DNA of 36,062 nt, from the NCBI GenBank assembly GCA_945971355.1, contig CAMFPD010000003.1, forward strand, positions 1-36,062. Reading direction: 5' to 3'. The translations under genes and the position numbers were made by a program. The DNA comes from an uncultured Lachnobacterium sp. Lineage in GTDB: Bacteria > Bacillota > Clostridia > Lachnospirales > Lachnospiraceae. The notes below the pieces were generated by a model. It had not been told where the DNA came from. It made no database searches and was given only the letters and a program-made list of their open reading frames with translations. Below are positions 26,205-35,962 of this stretch, one piece after another; the stretch's first letter is position 1; each line of letters begins with the position of its first letter.

Positions 26205-27593
26205 ATGGCTCAGTTATGGGGCGGACGTTTCACAAAGGAAACTGACAAATTAGTTTATAATTTTAATGCTTCGATTTCTTTTGATCAGAAATTTTATAAG
26301 CAGGATATAGAGGGAAGTAAGGCTCATGTTAAAATGCTTGGAAAACAAGGGATTTTAACAGAACAGGAGATGAATGATATCTTAGACTGTCTTGACAATA
26401 TTCTTAGTGATGTTGAGTCAGGAGCACTTGCCATAACAGATGAATATGAGGATATTCACAGCTTTGTGGAAGCTAATCTTATTGATAGATTAGGTGATAC
26501 TGGTAAAAAGCTCCATACAGGAAGAAGCCGTAATGATCAGGTTGCACTTGATATGCGACTTTATACAAGAGACCAGGTGGTTGAGACAGATGAGCTTTTG
26601 AAGTCACTTTTACAGGTTATTCTACGTATAATGAAAGAGAATACCGAGACTATTATGCCAGGTTTTACACATTTGCAAAAAGCCCAGCCAATTACACTTG
26701 CTCATCACATGGGAGCATATTTTGAGATGTTCAAAAGAGATAGAAGTCGTCTCCATGACATATATGAGAGAATGAATTACTGTCCACTTGGTTCGGGTGC
26801 TCTGGCAGGAACTACATATCCACTGGACAGGGAATACACAGCAGAGCTTCTGGGTTTTTATGGTCCAACATTAAACAGTATGGATGGGGTATCTGACAGA
26901 GACTATCTCATTGAGTTTTTGTGTGCACTGTCAACAATTATGATGCATCTTTCCAGATTCTCTGAGGAGGTAATAATCTGGAACTCAAATGAGTATCAGT
27001 TTGTAGAGATTGATGATGCTTACAGTACTGGAAGCAGCATCATGCCTCAGAAGAAAAACCCAGATATTGCGGAACTCGTTCGTGGAAAAACAGGAAGAGT
27101 ATACGGCGCACTTAATTCAATTCTCACAACTATGAAGGGAATACCACTTGCTTATAATAAGGATATGCAGGAGGATAAGGAGTTAAGCTTTGATGCATTC
27201 GATACTGCAAAGGGATGTATAGCACTTTTTACAGGTATGCTTGACACAATGAAATTTAACAATGATGTGATGCGTAAGAGTGCTAATAATGGATTCACAA
27301 ATGCAACAGATGCTGCCGATTATCTTGTAAAACATGGTGTACCATTTAGAGATGCTCATGGTATCGTAGGACAGATTGTACTTTACTGTCTCCACAAGGG
27401 AATCGCTATTGATGATATGAAGCTTGAAGAGTTAAAAGCAATCAGCCCTGTGTTCGAAGAGGACATATATGATGCTATCTCTATGGAAACCTGTGTAAAC
27501 ACCAGATGCACAATCGGAGCACCTTCCAAGACATCAATGGAGGATGTTATAAAAATCAATGAAGAGTATTTGTGCAATACTAACAAGTTTTAA
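26205..27593 (+). CDS. argH: Argininosuccinate lyase
   Basis: 462 aa. LWGGRFTKETDKLVYNFNASISFDQKFYKQDIEGSKAHVKML; GRSRNDQVALDMRLY; GSSIMPQKKNPDIAELVRGKTGRVYG. Confidence 0.97.
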   Translation: MAQLWGGRFTKETDKLVYNFNASISFDQKFYKQDIEGSKAHVKMLGKQGILTEQEMNDILDCLDNILSDVESGALAITDEYEDIHSFVEANLIDRLGDTGKKLHTGRSRNDQVALDMRLYTRDQVVETDELLKSLLQVILRIMKENTETIMPGFTHLQKAQPITLAHHMGAYFEMFKRDRSRLHDIYERMNYCPLGSGALAGTTYPLDREYTAELLGFYGPTLNSMDGVSDRDYLIEFLCALSTIMMHLSRFSEEVIIWNSNEYQFVEIDDAYSTGSSIMPQKKNPDIAELVRGKTGRVYGALNSILTTMKGIPLAYNKDMQEDKELSFDAFDTAKGCIALFTGMLDTMKFNNDVMRKSANNGFTNATDAADYLVKHGVPFRDAHGIVGQIVLYCLHKGIAIDDMKLEELKAISPVFEEDIYDAISMETCVNTRCTIGAPSKTSMEDVIKINEEYLCNTNKF

Positions 27594-27724
27594 TTAAATA
27601 ATTTAGTAATTTAATTAAGTTTGTTAGTTGTATTTTTTAGATAAGTAAAGTAATATATTTACTACAAAGACAGTTGTTCGCGTGAGGCGGACAGGTAAAA
27701 AGAGGATTAGAGGAGAAATTTAGC

Positions 27725-28816
27725 ATGAGCGAAAAGTTAAAGGTAGGTATTCTTGGCGGAACAGGAATGGTAGGACAGAGATTTATCTCATTACTTGAGA
27801 ACCATCCATGGTTTGAGGTGACAACGATTGCTGCAAGTCCAAGAAGTGCTGGAAAGACATACGAGGAAGCTGTTGGAGATAGATGGAAAATGGACACTCC
27901 AATGCCAGAGGCTGTTAAGAAAATCGTGGTTATGAATGTAAACGAGGTAGAGAAGGTTGCAGCTGAAGTTGATTTTGTATTCTCAGCAGTAGACATGTCA
28001 AAGGACGAGATTAAGAAAATCGAAGAGGATTACGCTAAGACTGAGACTCCGGTTGTTTCTAATAACAGCGCTCATAGATGGACTCCAGATGTGCCAATGG
28101 TTGTTCCAGAAATCAACCCAGAGCATATGGAAGTAATCAAATATCAGAAGGAACGTCTTGGTACAACAAGAGGATTCGTAGCAGTTAAGCCTAACTGTTC
28201 AATTCAGTCATATGCCCCTGTTTTAACAGCATGGAAAGAGTTTGAGCCATATGAGGTTGTAGCTACAACATATCAGGCAATTTCAGGTGCAGGAAAGACA
28301 TTTAAGGATTGGCCAGAGATGGTTGGAAATATTATTCCATTTATCGGTGGAGAGGAAGAAAAATCTGAGAAAGAGCCACTTCGTCTCTGGGGACATGTGG
28401 ATGATGAGAAGAAGGAAATCGTTCCAGCAGAGTCACCAGTTATCACATGCCAGTGTATCCGTGTGCCAGTTCTCAATGGACATACAGCTGCTGTATTTGT
28501 TAAATTCAGAAAGAATCCAACAAAGGAACAGCTTATTGAGGCATTAAAGAACTTCAGAGGAGTTCCACAGGAGCTTGAGCTTCCAAGTGCTCCAAAGCAG
28601 TTTATCACATACCACGAGGAAGAGAATCGTCCACAGGTTACACTGGATGTAAATTACGAGAACGGAATGGGAATAAACGTAGGACGTCTCAGAGAGGATA
28701 CAGTCTACGATTGGAAGTTTGTAGGACTTTCACACAACACAGTTCGTGGTGCCGCAGGTGGTGCTGTACTTTGTGCAGAGCTTCTTAAAGCACAGGGATA
28801 TATAACAAAGAAATAA
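27725..28816 (+). CDS. asd: Aspartate-semialdehyde dehydrogenase
   Basis: 363 aa. KVGILGGTGMVGQRFISLLENHPWFEVTTIAASPRSAGKTY; PNCSIQSYAPVLTAW; YQAISGAGKTF; RVPVLNGHTAAVFVKF. Confidence 0.95.
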   Translation: MSEKLKVGILGGTGMVGQRFISLLENHPWFEVTTIAASPRSAGKTYEEAVGDRWKMDTPMPEAVKKIVVMNVNEVEKVAAEVDFVFSAVDMSKDEIKKIEEDYAKTETPVVSNNSAHRWTPDVPMVVPEINPEHMEVIKYQKERLGTTRGFVAVKPNCSIQSYAPVLTAWKEFEPYEVVATTYQAISGAGKTFKDWPEMVGNIIPFIGGEEEKSEKEPLRLWGHVDDEKKEIVPAESPVITCQCIRVPVLNGHTAAVFVKFRKNPTKEQLIEALKNFRGVPQELELPSAPKQFITYHEEENRPQVTLDVNYENGMGINVGRLREDTVYDWKFVGLSHNTVRGAAGGAVLCAELLKAQGYITKK

Positions 28817-28846
28817 TATGTTGATATAAGAAAATATTATCTATAT

Positions 28847-28896
28847 AAAATAGCATTGCTATTTGAGATTAACGCTCAGATGGTAATGCTATTTTT
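28847..28896 (+). terminator. Rho-independent terminator after asd
   Basis: AAAATAGCATT (28847-28857) pairs with AATGCTATTTT (from 28885), ending in TTTTT. Confidence 0.75.
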
Positions 28897-28956
28897 GTGT
28901 TGAGAAAAAGTTAAAAAATGATATAATTTATTTTATCTGAGTTTATGGAGGAGATT

Positions 28957-30297
28957 ATGAAAGCTAAAAAGAGTGATCTGGCCAGATTAGAGGAAAAATA
29001 CAATAAATCTGGCAATCAGCTGGTGGTTCTCTATGGTAGAAAGGGTTGTCAGAAGGAGCAGCTGATTAAGGAATTTATAGAGGGCAAAAAGTTTTTTTAT
29101 TATAGATGCAGGCAGGCTTCTGCTGATGAGCAGCGTAAAATGATGGGGGAAGAGATTGCCAATAAGTTCGATGTGAAATTTTCCCAAAACACTTATGATG
29201 AATTTTTCAACAGGATAAAATCCGGAGATCCAACCAAGCTTGTAGTTGTCATCGATGAGGCGCAATATGTGGTGAAAAAGGATGAGGAGTTTATCAGCAG
29301 TATTATTAAGCTCAAAGAAAAAAAGCTGTATCCAGGACCTGTAATGATAATACTTGCAAGTTCGTCAATAGTCTGGGCTGAGCAGGAAGCAAAGGAGTAT
29401 TTCAAGGACACAATGAAAATCGGAGAAATGAATTTCCTTGAGGTAGTCAGAGCTTTTGAGTCATTGTCTGTGAGAGAATCAATTATGATATATGGAGTGC
29501 TTGGCGGAGTACCTGAGTATCTGGATATGTGGGATCCTGCCAAGAGCTTTAAGAAAAATATATGCAGGCTTGTTCTGTCGAAGGATGGAGCTTTGTTTAA
29601 TGAGGCAGAGACAATTATCTCACAGGAACTTAGAGAATTGTCTGTGTATAATACCATATTAGCTACAATTGCAAAGGGAAAGGACAAGCTGAATGATTTG
29701 TTCCTTGAAACAGGATTTTCCAGAGCCAAGATAAGTGTATATATGAAAAACCTCAGCCATTTTGATATTGTTAATAAAGTAATATCTTTTGAAACAGGTG
29801 GATGGGATAATGCAAAAAAGGGTGTGTACCAGATAAGTGATACATTTGTTAATTTTTGGTTTAAGTTTGTATATCCTCATTTGTCAGATTTATATCTTAT
29901 GTCAGAGGAAGAATTTTATAACACATACATAGCCGGTTCTATCAACGGGTACATGAATCGTTACTTCAGGAATGTATGTATGGAATATTTATTGCTTTTA
30001 AATCAGATGGGAGAGCTTCCAATTAAGGTTACGAAGGTTGGAACATGGATTGGAAAAACAGGAAATATTGATATAATTGCTCAAAGTGATGACAGATGTA
30101 ATATTATTGGCTTCTGTAACTGGAATGAACCACAGATGACAATGGCAAGATGCGAGCAGATGGCAGTTGCAATGGAGAAAGCAAAGCTTTCGTCTGATAA
30201 TTATTATCTGTTTTCTGCAACAGCTTTTGAGCCGGCATTGCAGCATTATGTAAAAAGGGATCCTCGATTTAAGCTTATCAATATGAACGAATTGTAA
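28957..30297 (+). CDS. AAA-type ATPase with C-terminal DUF234 (PD-(D/E)XK-like) domain
   Basis: QLVVLYGRKGCQKEQLIKEFIEGKKFFYYRCRQ (P-loop variant); KLVVVIDEAQYV (Walker B); GVYQISDTFVNFWFKFVYPHLS; C-terminal KVGTWIGKTGNIDIIAQSDDRCNIIGFCNW. Confidence 0.8.
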   Translation: MKAKKSDLARLEEKYNKSGNQLVVLYGRKGCQKEQLIKEFIEGKKFFYYRCRQASADEQRKMMGEEIANKFDVKFSQNTYDEFFNRIKSGDPTKLVVVIDEAQYVVKKDEEFISSIIKLKEKKLYPGPVMIILASSSIVWAEQEAKEYFKDTMKIGEMNFLEVVRAFESLSVRESIMIYGVLGGVPEYLDMWDPAKSFKKNICRLVLSKDGALFNEAETIISQELRELSVYNTILATIAKGKDKLNDLFLETGFSRAKISVYMKNLSHFDIVNKVISFETGGWDNAKKGVYQISDTFVNFWFKFVYPHLSDLYLMSEEEFYNTYIAGSINGYMNRYFRNVCMEYLLLLNQMGELPIKVTKVGTWIGKTGNIDIIAQSDDRCNIIGFCNWNEPQMTMARCEQMAVAMEKAKLSSDNYYLFSATAFEPALQHYVKRDPRFKLINMNEL

Positions 30298-30312
30298 TTA
30301 TAAGAGGAGTAT

Positions 30313-33300
30313 ATGGGTAAATCGTTAATTATAACTGAGAAACCGTCTGTTGCTCAGGAATTTGCCAGAGTGCTTAAGGTGAGTGGCAGAAACGACGGAT
30401 ATATAGAGAATCAGGAATATGTTATATCCTGGTGTGTAGGTCATCTGGTTGGACTGGTATATCCAGAGGACTACGATATAAAGTACAAAAAATGGAGATT
30501 AGAGGATCTGCCATTTTTGCCAAAGGATTACAAGTATGATGTAATCAAGGATGTTAGAAAACAATATGACATAGTAAACAGACTTCTTCACAGAGAAGAT
30601 ATTGACCGCGTTTACTGGGCAGGTGATGCTGGAAAAGAAGGACAGACTATTGAAGAAAATATAAGAAACTTCGGCGGTGTCAGAGAGGGAATGGAGGAGC
30701 TTCGAGTATGGATTGATTCCCAGACCGAGGAGGAAATACTGCGAGGAATTAGAGAAGCAAAACCAATGTCTGACTATGCTAACCTTGGTAATTCTGGAAT
30801 AATGCGAACCATAGAGGATTATGCTATGGGAATTAATTTCTCCAGAGTTATGTCAGTTAAGTATGGAAATTTATTAAATAACGCTGCTGGAACAACCTCT
30901 TACACAGCGATTGCAGTAGGGCGTGTTATGACCTGTGTTCTAGGTATGGTTGTAATAAGAGAGCGTGAAATCAGAAACTTTAAGGAGACTGAGTTCTATA
31001 GAATTATAGGTAATTTTACAGATGCGAACGTGCAGGGAGAATGGAAGGCCATAGAGGGCTCAAAGTATTTTCAGTCACCGCTCTTGTACAAGGAAAATGG
31101 TTTTAAGGAAGAAAAGGATGCCTTGGAGTTAATTGAAAACCTTCAGGGTAAGTCTGGTGTTGTAAAACAGATTGAAAAGTCTGTCTCAAGGAAACGTGCG
31201 CCACTTTTATTCAATCTGGCTGAGCTTCAGGCCGAGTGTTCTAAACGGTTTAAAATTAGTCCTGACGAAACACTTCAGGTGGCACAGGACTTGTATGAGA
31301 AGAAGCTTACTACATATCCAAGAACTGATGCCAGAGTACTTTCAAGTTCTGTTGCCAAGGAAATTTATAAGAATGTAAGCAGACTTAAGGGATATGAACC
31401 GACAGCACAGTTTGTGGATGAGATAATGAGCAAAAAGCTGTATGCCAATATAGCTAAGACTTCATATACTGATGACAGTAAAGTGACAGACCACTATGCA
31501 ATAATTCCAACAGGACAGCTTACAGAATTGAATTCACTCAATTCCTTACAGCGTGCTGTTTTTGATGTGATTGTGAGAAGATTCCTTAGTATTTTTTATC
31601 CGGCAGCTGAATATGAGAATGTGAAGCTGACAGTAGAGGTTGAGAAAGAGAGCTTTTTCTCATCCTCAAAAGTTCTTAAATCAAAGGGATATCTGGAGGT
31701 GGCAACACCACCTAAGAAGAAATCCTTTGAGGAAGAAAATGCCAGAATTCTCGGAAATCAGGGTGCTGGTACAGATGGTTCTGAGGGTAATTCCGGAGGA
31801 GAAAATGGTGAGGATGAGATAGTTGTCAATCCAAAGGTAATGCTTGAGCTGGCTGACAGACTTAAGGCTGGTGATCAGGTTTCGGTGAATGGTTATCAGA
31901 TTAAGTTTGGTAAGACATCTCCGCCAAAGAGGTACAGCTCAGGTTCCATGGTACTTGCTATGGAAAATGCGGGACAGCTCATAGAGGATGAGGAACTTAG
32001 AGAGCAGATAAAGGGTTCAGGAATTGGAACCTCTGCAACGAGAGCTGAGATAATTAAAAAGCTTGTTAGAATTGGTTATCTGAATCTCAATAAGAAAACT
32101 CAGATATTGTCTCCGGAAAATCTCGGAGAGATGGTATTTGAGGTTGTAAGTATGACAGTTCCAGCACTATTAAATCCTCAAATGACGGCTTCATGGGAAA
32201 AAGGCCTCGAGGGAATAACTCAGGGAACGGTAGATTTCTGGGATTATAGAAATAAGCTTGAGGACTTTATTAGAAAAGAAACTGTCAAAATGATAGGTCA
32301 GGATATTCGTGAATCTCTTGCAGAAAGAATCAGTGAGTTTGCCGGCAAGAATGGACGAGGTGCAGGTGCCCGAAGAAAAATTGGAGTCAAATGTCCAGCT
32401 TGTGGTGGAGAGATTGTAACAACTCCATTCGGGTATGGCTGTGCTAATTACAAACGTGATGATGCCAATAGCTGTAAGTTTGTGCTGGGAGAAATAGCTG
32501 GAAATGTAATTCCAGAGGAACAGGTTATAAAACTTATATCAGATGGTAGAACTGATTTGATAAAAGGCTTTAAGTCGAAGGCAGGCAAGAGGTTTGATGC
32601 GATACTGACTTCGTCAATGGAGGATGGGAGATATAATATCAAATTCGAATTTCAGGATACGGAGCCTGAACCGGTAGAGGGGCTGATGTGTCCTGTCTGT
32701 GGAGGACAGATATTAAAGACAGCTTTTGGGTACAGATGCGAGCATTTTGACAGGGAAAATCCGTTTGGATGTGGAATTAGTATAGGTCAGATTGCAGGAA
32801 AAAAGCTTAGCCATGAGACTGTCGTACAGCTTTTAACAGAACGAAAGACTGATACAATACGTGGCTTCAAGTCAAAGACAGGCAAGAAGTTTGATGCCTG
32901 TCTTGTGATAAAAAAGGACGAGCACGATAAGGAAACAATCCAATTTGATTTTGAAAATGTGGAGGATGAAATCCTTAAGGATGTGGTATGTCCAGTATGC
33001 GGTGGAGGAATCAAGAAAACCTCCTTTGGATTTGGATGTGTCAATTACCGAAAGGATGATCCGGAAAGCTGTCGTTTCTCAGTAGGTCAGATAGCAGGCA
33101 AAACTATAAGTGAAGCAAATGTGAGACAGCTTCTCACAGAAGGTAGAACAGAAACAATCAGAGGCTTTAAGTCAAAGTCCGGCAGCAAGTTTGATGCATG
33201 TCTTAAGCTTGAGGAAAATAGAATTGTTTTTGATTTTGAGCAGGTGACAGATGACATTGTAAAGGATGTGGTATGTCCAGCCTGTGGAGGTGCAATCAAA

Positions 33301-34401
33301 AAGATCTCCTTTGGATTTGGATGTGTAAACTATAGAAAAGATGACCCGGAAAGCTGTAGATTTTCTATCGGTCAGGTGGGAGGAAAAAATCTCACAGCAG
33401 CTCATGTGAAACAGCTTTTAAATGATGGACAGACAGAGACAATCAGAGGCTTCAAGGGAAAAAATGGAAAGAAGTTTGATGCATGCCTTAAGCTTGAGGA
33501 AGTTAAGTCAAATTCAAGTGAAGAGATGTCTGAAAATACTGAAAATATATCTGGCGGAGAACTGAGTGAAATAAATATGGACAGTTCAATGGCGGCTATG
33601 GAAAATCAGAATTCTCAAAATAATATAGGGGCAGCTGGAGAAAAAAGATTCCGAATAGTCTATGATTTCGACCATGTGGAGGCAAAGACCATCAAGGATG
33701 TGAAATGTCCAAAATGTGGTGGCAGGATTCAGGTGGCACCATTTGGATTTGTATGTGAGAATAACAGGCAAAATGACCCTGAAAGCTGCAGCTTTATGGT
33801 TGGCAAAATAGCCAGTGTAAAAATCAAAGAGGCACAGCTCAAAGAACTTCTTATCAGAAAAAGAACGGATGTGATTTCGGGATTTGTAGCAAAGACGGGA
33901 ATGAAATTTGATGCGCCACTTAAGCTTACAGAGGATGGTGAGATAACCTTTGATTTCCCGGAAAAACCAAAGCCGGTTGAGTCAGGAGTTGATTGTCCAA
34001 AATGTGGCAAAAAGCTTATGAAGACACAATGGAAGTATGAGTGTGAATGTGGTTTTGAAACATGGCATACAATTGCAAAGGTGGAACTATCTGAGGATGT
34101 AATAAAAGAATTGCTGGAAACCGGTAAGACCAGAAACAAGGTACTTGGTTTTACATCAAAATCTGGAAATGTGTTTGATTCCTGCCTTAAATATGATTCA
34201 GAGACCAATCAGATAAGCTTTGATTTTGACAATCCGGGTGAAAATTCAGATAATACAAAAGCAGATGCTGGAATGATTGATTTTGCAGCACTTGATGCTT
34301 CTGAAACTGCCGACATTACTGCTGAGATAGAGGCTATGCATGAGTCTGGCGAGGTGTCTGAATTGGCAGAAAACGATACTGCAAATGATGAGAACGTCTG
34401 A
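30313..34401 (+). CDS. topB: DNA topoisomerase III (type IA) with expanded zinc-finger-like C-terminal repeats
   Basis: 1362 aa. MGKSLIITEKPSVAQEFARVL (Toprim); VYWAGDAGKEGQTIEENIR; LTTYPRTDARVLSS (active-site Tyr); IGTSATRAEIIKKL; six C-terminal CPxCG repeats. Confidence 0.93.
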   Translation: MGKSLIITEKPSVAQEFARVLKVSGRNDGYIENQEYVISWCVGHLVGLVYPEDYDIKYKKWRLEDLPFLPKDYKYDVIKDVRKQYDIVNRLLHREDIDRVYWAGDAGKEGQTIEENIRNFGGVREGMEELRVWIDSQTEEEILRGIREAKPMSDYANLGNSGIMRTIEDYAMGINFSRVMSVKYGNLLNNAAGTTSYTAIAVGRVMTCVLGMVVIREREIRNFKETEFYRIIGNFTDANVQGEWKAIEGSKYFQSPLLYKENGFKEEKDALELIENLQGKSGVVKQIEKSVSRKRAPLLFNLAELQAECSKRFKISPDETLQVAQDLYEKKLTTYPRTDARVLSSSVAKEIYKNVSRLKGYEPTAQFVDEIMSKKLYANIAKTSYTDDSKVTDHYAIIPTGQLTELNSLNSLQRAVFDVIVRRFLSIFYPAAEYENVKLTVEVEKESFFSSSKVLKSKGYLEVATPPKKKSFEEENARILGNQGAGTDGSEGNSGGENGEDEIVVNPKVMLELADRLKAGDQVSVNGYQIKFGKTSPPKRYSSGSMVLAMENAGQLIEDEELREQIKGSGIGTSATRAEIIKKLVRIGYLNLNKKTQILSPENLGEMVFEVVSMTVPALLNPQMTASWEKGLEGITQGTVDFWDYRNKLEDFIRKETVKMIGQDIRESLAERISEFAGKNGRGAGARRKIGVKCPACGGEIVTTPFGYGCANYKRDDANSCKFVLGEIAGNVIPEEQVIKLISDGRTDLIKGFKSKAGKRFDAILTSSMEDGRYNIKFEFQDTEPEPVEGLMCPVCGGQILKTAFGYRCEHFDRENPFGCGISIGQIAGKKLSHETVVQLLTERKTDTIRGFKSKTGKKFDACLVIKKDEHDKETIQFDFENVEDEILKDVVCPVCGGGIKKTSFGFGCVNYRKDDPESCRFSVGQIAGKTISEANVRQLLTEGRTETIRGFKSKSGSKFDACLKLEENRIVFDFEQVTDDIVKDVVCPACGGAIKKISFGFGCVNYRKDDPESCRFSIGQVGGKNLTAAHVKQLLNDGQTETIRGFKGKNGKKFDACLKLEEVKSNSSEEMSENTENISGGELSEINMDSSMAAMENQNSQNNIGAAGEKRFRIVYDFDHVEAKTIKDVKCPKCGGRIQVAPFGFVCENNRQNDPESCSFMVGKIASVKIKEAQLKELLIRKRTDVISGFVAKTGMKFDAPLKLTEDGEITFDFPEKPKPVESGVDCPKCGKKLMKTQWKYECECGFETWHTIAKVELSEDVIKELLETGKTRNKVLGFTSKSGNVFDSCLKYDSETNQISFDFDNPGENSDNTKADAGMIDFAALDASETADITAEIEAMHESGEVSELAENDTANDENV
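32392..34200 (+). repeat. Six tandem ~95-100-codon repeats encoding Cys4-like modules at the topoisomerase C-terminus
   Basis: First CPxCG Cys codons at 32392, 32689, 32989, 33274, 33706, 33994. Consensus CPxCGGxIxKTxFGFGCxNYRKDDPESCRFxxGQIAGK...VxQLLxxGRTxTIRGFKSKxGKKFDACLKL. The last unit is diverged; an S/N/G-rich linker separates units 4 and 5. Confidence 0.9.
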
Positions 34402-34435
34402 GAGAAAAGTGATTGAAATATGGAGGAAAAGTAAG

Positions 34436-35110
34436 ATGGAAAATGCTAAAATTAAAAATCTCTATAATTTAGAGGAGACAATTGCAGGAGAATATCTGTC
34501 CCAGTTTGAGTATCCATGGGAAGCCCTGGAGGGAATCGGTGATTATATAAAAAAAATTGGTCCAACACTTGATCCAAATAAATTTGAGATGCAGGGAGAG
34601 GATGTATGGGTAGCAAAGAGTGCCAAGGTATTCCCAAGTGCATATCTCAATGGACCACTTATTATAGATGAGGATGCAGAAGTTAGGCACTGTGCATTTA
34701 TCAGAGGAAACGCAATCGTTGGAAAAGGGGCTGTTGTTGGGAATTCAACAGAGCTTAAGAATGTAATTATTTTTAATTCTGTACAGGTGCCACATTACAA
34801 TTATGTGGGAGATTCTATTCTTGGATACAAATCTCACATGGGAGCAGGTTCAATTACATCAAATGTAAAGTCAGACAAAACTCTTGTTGTAGTTAAGGAC
34901 TGCTATGACTCAAAGGAGGAAATAGCAACGGGACGTAAAAAGTTTGGAGCAATGCTTGGAGATTATGTGGAGGTTGGATGCAATTCTGTATTAAATCCAG
35001 GAACTGTAATTGGAAGAAACTCCAATATTTACCCAGTATCAAGGGTTAGAGGTGTTGTTCCAGCTAATTCAATTTTCAAGGATAAAGATAATGTTATACA
35101 AAAACAGTAA
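34436..35110 (+). CDS. GlmU-like left-handed beta-helix (hexapeptide) acyltransferase-like protein
   Basis: 224 aa. IDEDAEVRHCAFIRGNAIVGKGAVVGNSTELKNVIIFNSVQVPHYNYVGDSILGYKSHMGAGSITSNVKSD; VEVGCNSVLNPGTVIGRNSNIYPVSRVRGVVP. No nucleotidyltransferase domain. Start 34436 preferred over 34340. Confidence 0.85.
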   Translation: MENAKIKNLYNLEETIAGEYLSQFEYPWEALEGIGDYIKKIGPTLDPNKFEMQGEDVWVAKSAKVFPSAYLNGPLIIDEDAEVRHCAFIRGNAIVGKGAVVGNSTELKNVIIFNSVQVPHYNYVGDSILGYKSHMGAGSITSNVKSDKTLVVVKDCYDSKEEIATGRKKFGAMLGDYVEVGCNSVLNPGTVIGRNSNIYPVSRVRGVVPANSIFKDKDNVIQKQ

Positions 35111-35235
35111 AAAAACTCGAAAATTGAATATAACCACTAGACTTATGGCGAAAAATATGTAAAAATGCAAAAGGAATGTTAAAGCAGTAACAATGTTTTA
35201 ATATAAGACAATTTATAAGTGAAAGGAGTCTTAAA

Positions 35236-35928
35236 ATGATTTACACTAAGGAAGTAGAAAACATGTGTCCTGTAGCTAAGGGCGCAAAACATGAGCCAGC
35301 TCCTATCCCAGAAGAAGGAAAATGGGTTCATTCCAAAAAAATTGAGGATATTTCAGGTTTTACTCATGGAGTAGGCTGGTGTGCACCACAGCAGGGTGCT
35401 TGTAAGCTTTCTCTCAACGTAAAGAATGGAATTATCGAAGAGGCACTCGTAGAGACAATCGGATGTTCTGGTATGACACATTCAGCAGCTATGGCAGCTG
35501 AAATCTTACAGGGAAAGACAATTCTCGAGGCTTTAAATACAGACTTAGTTTGTGATGCTATTAATACAGCTATGAGAGAGCTTTTCTTACAGATTGTTTA
35601 CGGACGTACACAGTCTGCATTCTCTGATGATGGACTTGCAATCGGTGCTGGTCTTGAGGATTTAGGAAAGGGACTTCGCTCTCAGGTTGGTACAATGTAC
35701 GCAACAAAAGAGAAGGGTGTTCGTTACCTTGAGATGGCAGAGGGATATGTAACAGGAATCGCTCTTGATGAGAACAATGAAGTAATCGGATATCAGTTCG
35801 TTTCTCTTGGAAAGATGACTGACTTTATCAAGAAGGGTGACGATCCTAACACAGCTTGGGAGAAAGCAAAGGGCCAGTATGGTCGTGTTGCTGACGCTGC
35901 TAAGATCATCGATCCTAGACAGGAATAG
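35236..35928 (+). CDS. NifU-like iron-sulfur cluster assembly scaffold family protein
   Basis: 230 aa. GWCAPQQGACKLSLNVKNGIIEEALVETIGCSGMTHSAAMAAEILQGKTILEALNTDLVCDAINTAMRELF; immediately upstream of a GGGtGRT-type gene. Confidence 0.75.
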   Translation: MIYTKEVENMCPVAKGAKHEPAPIPEEGKWVHSKKIEDISGFTHGVGWCAPQQGACKLSLNVKNGIIEEALVETIGCSGMTHSAAMAAEILQGKTILEALNTDLVCDAINTAMRELFLQIVYGRTQSAFSDDGLAIGAGLEDLGKGLRSQVGTMYATKEKGVRYLEMAEGYVTGIALDENNEVIGYQFVSLGKMTDFIKKGDDPNTAWEKAKGQYGRVADAAKIIDPRQE

Positions 35929-35962
35929 TCAGTAATATTTAGAGAAAGGAGAATAGATAAAA

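Noticed and set aside
27590-27618. AT-only inverted repeat TTAATTAAAT...ATTTAATTAA at the argH stop
   Set aside because: All A/T stem in an A/T-rich spacer with no T tract; expected by chance and too weak to call a terminator.
30313-34401. Topoisomerase III as evidence for an integrative conjugative element
   Set aside because: topB is common on ICEs, but there is no relaxase, T4SS, integrase or att-like repeat here, and the flanking genes are housekeeping-like.
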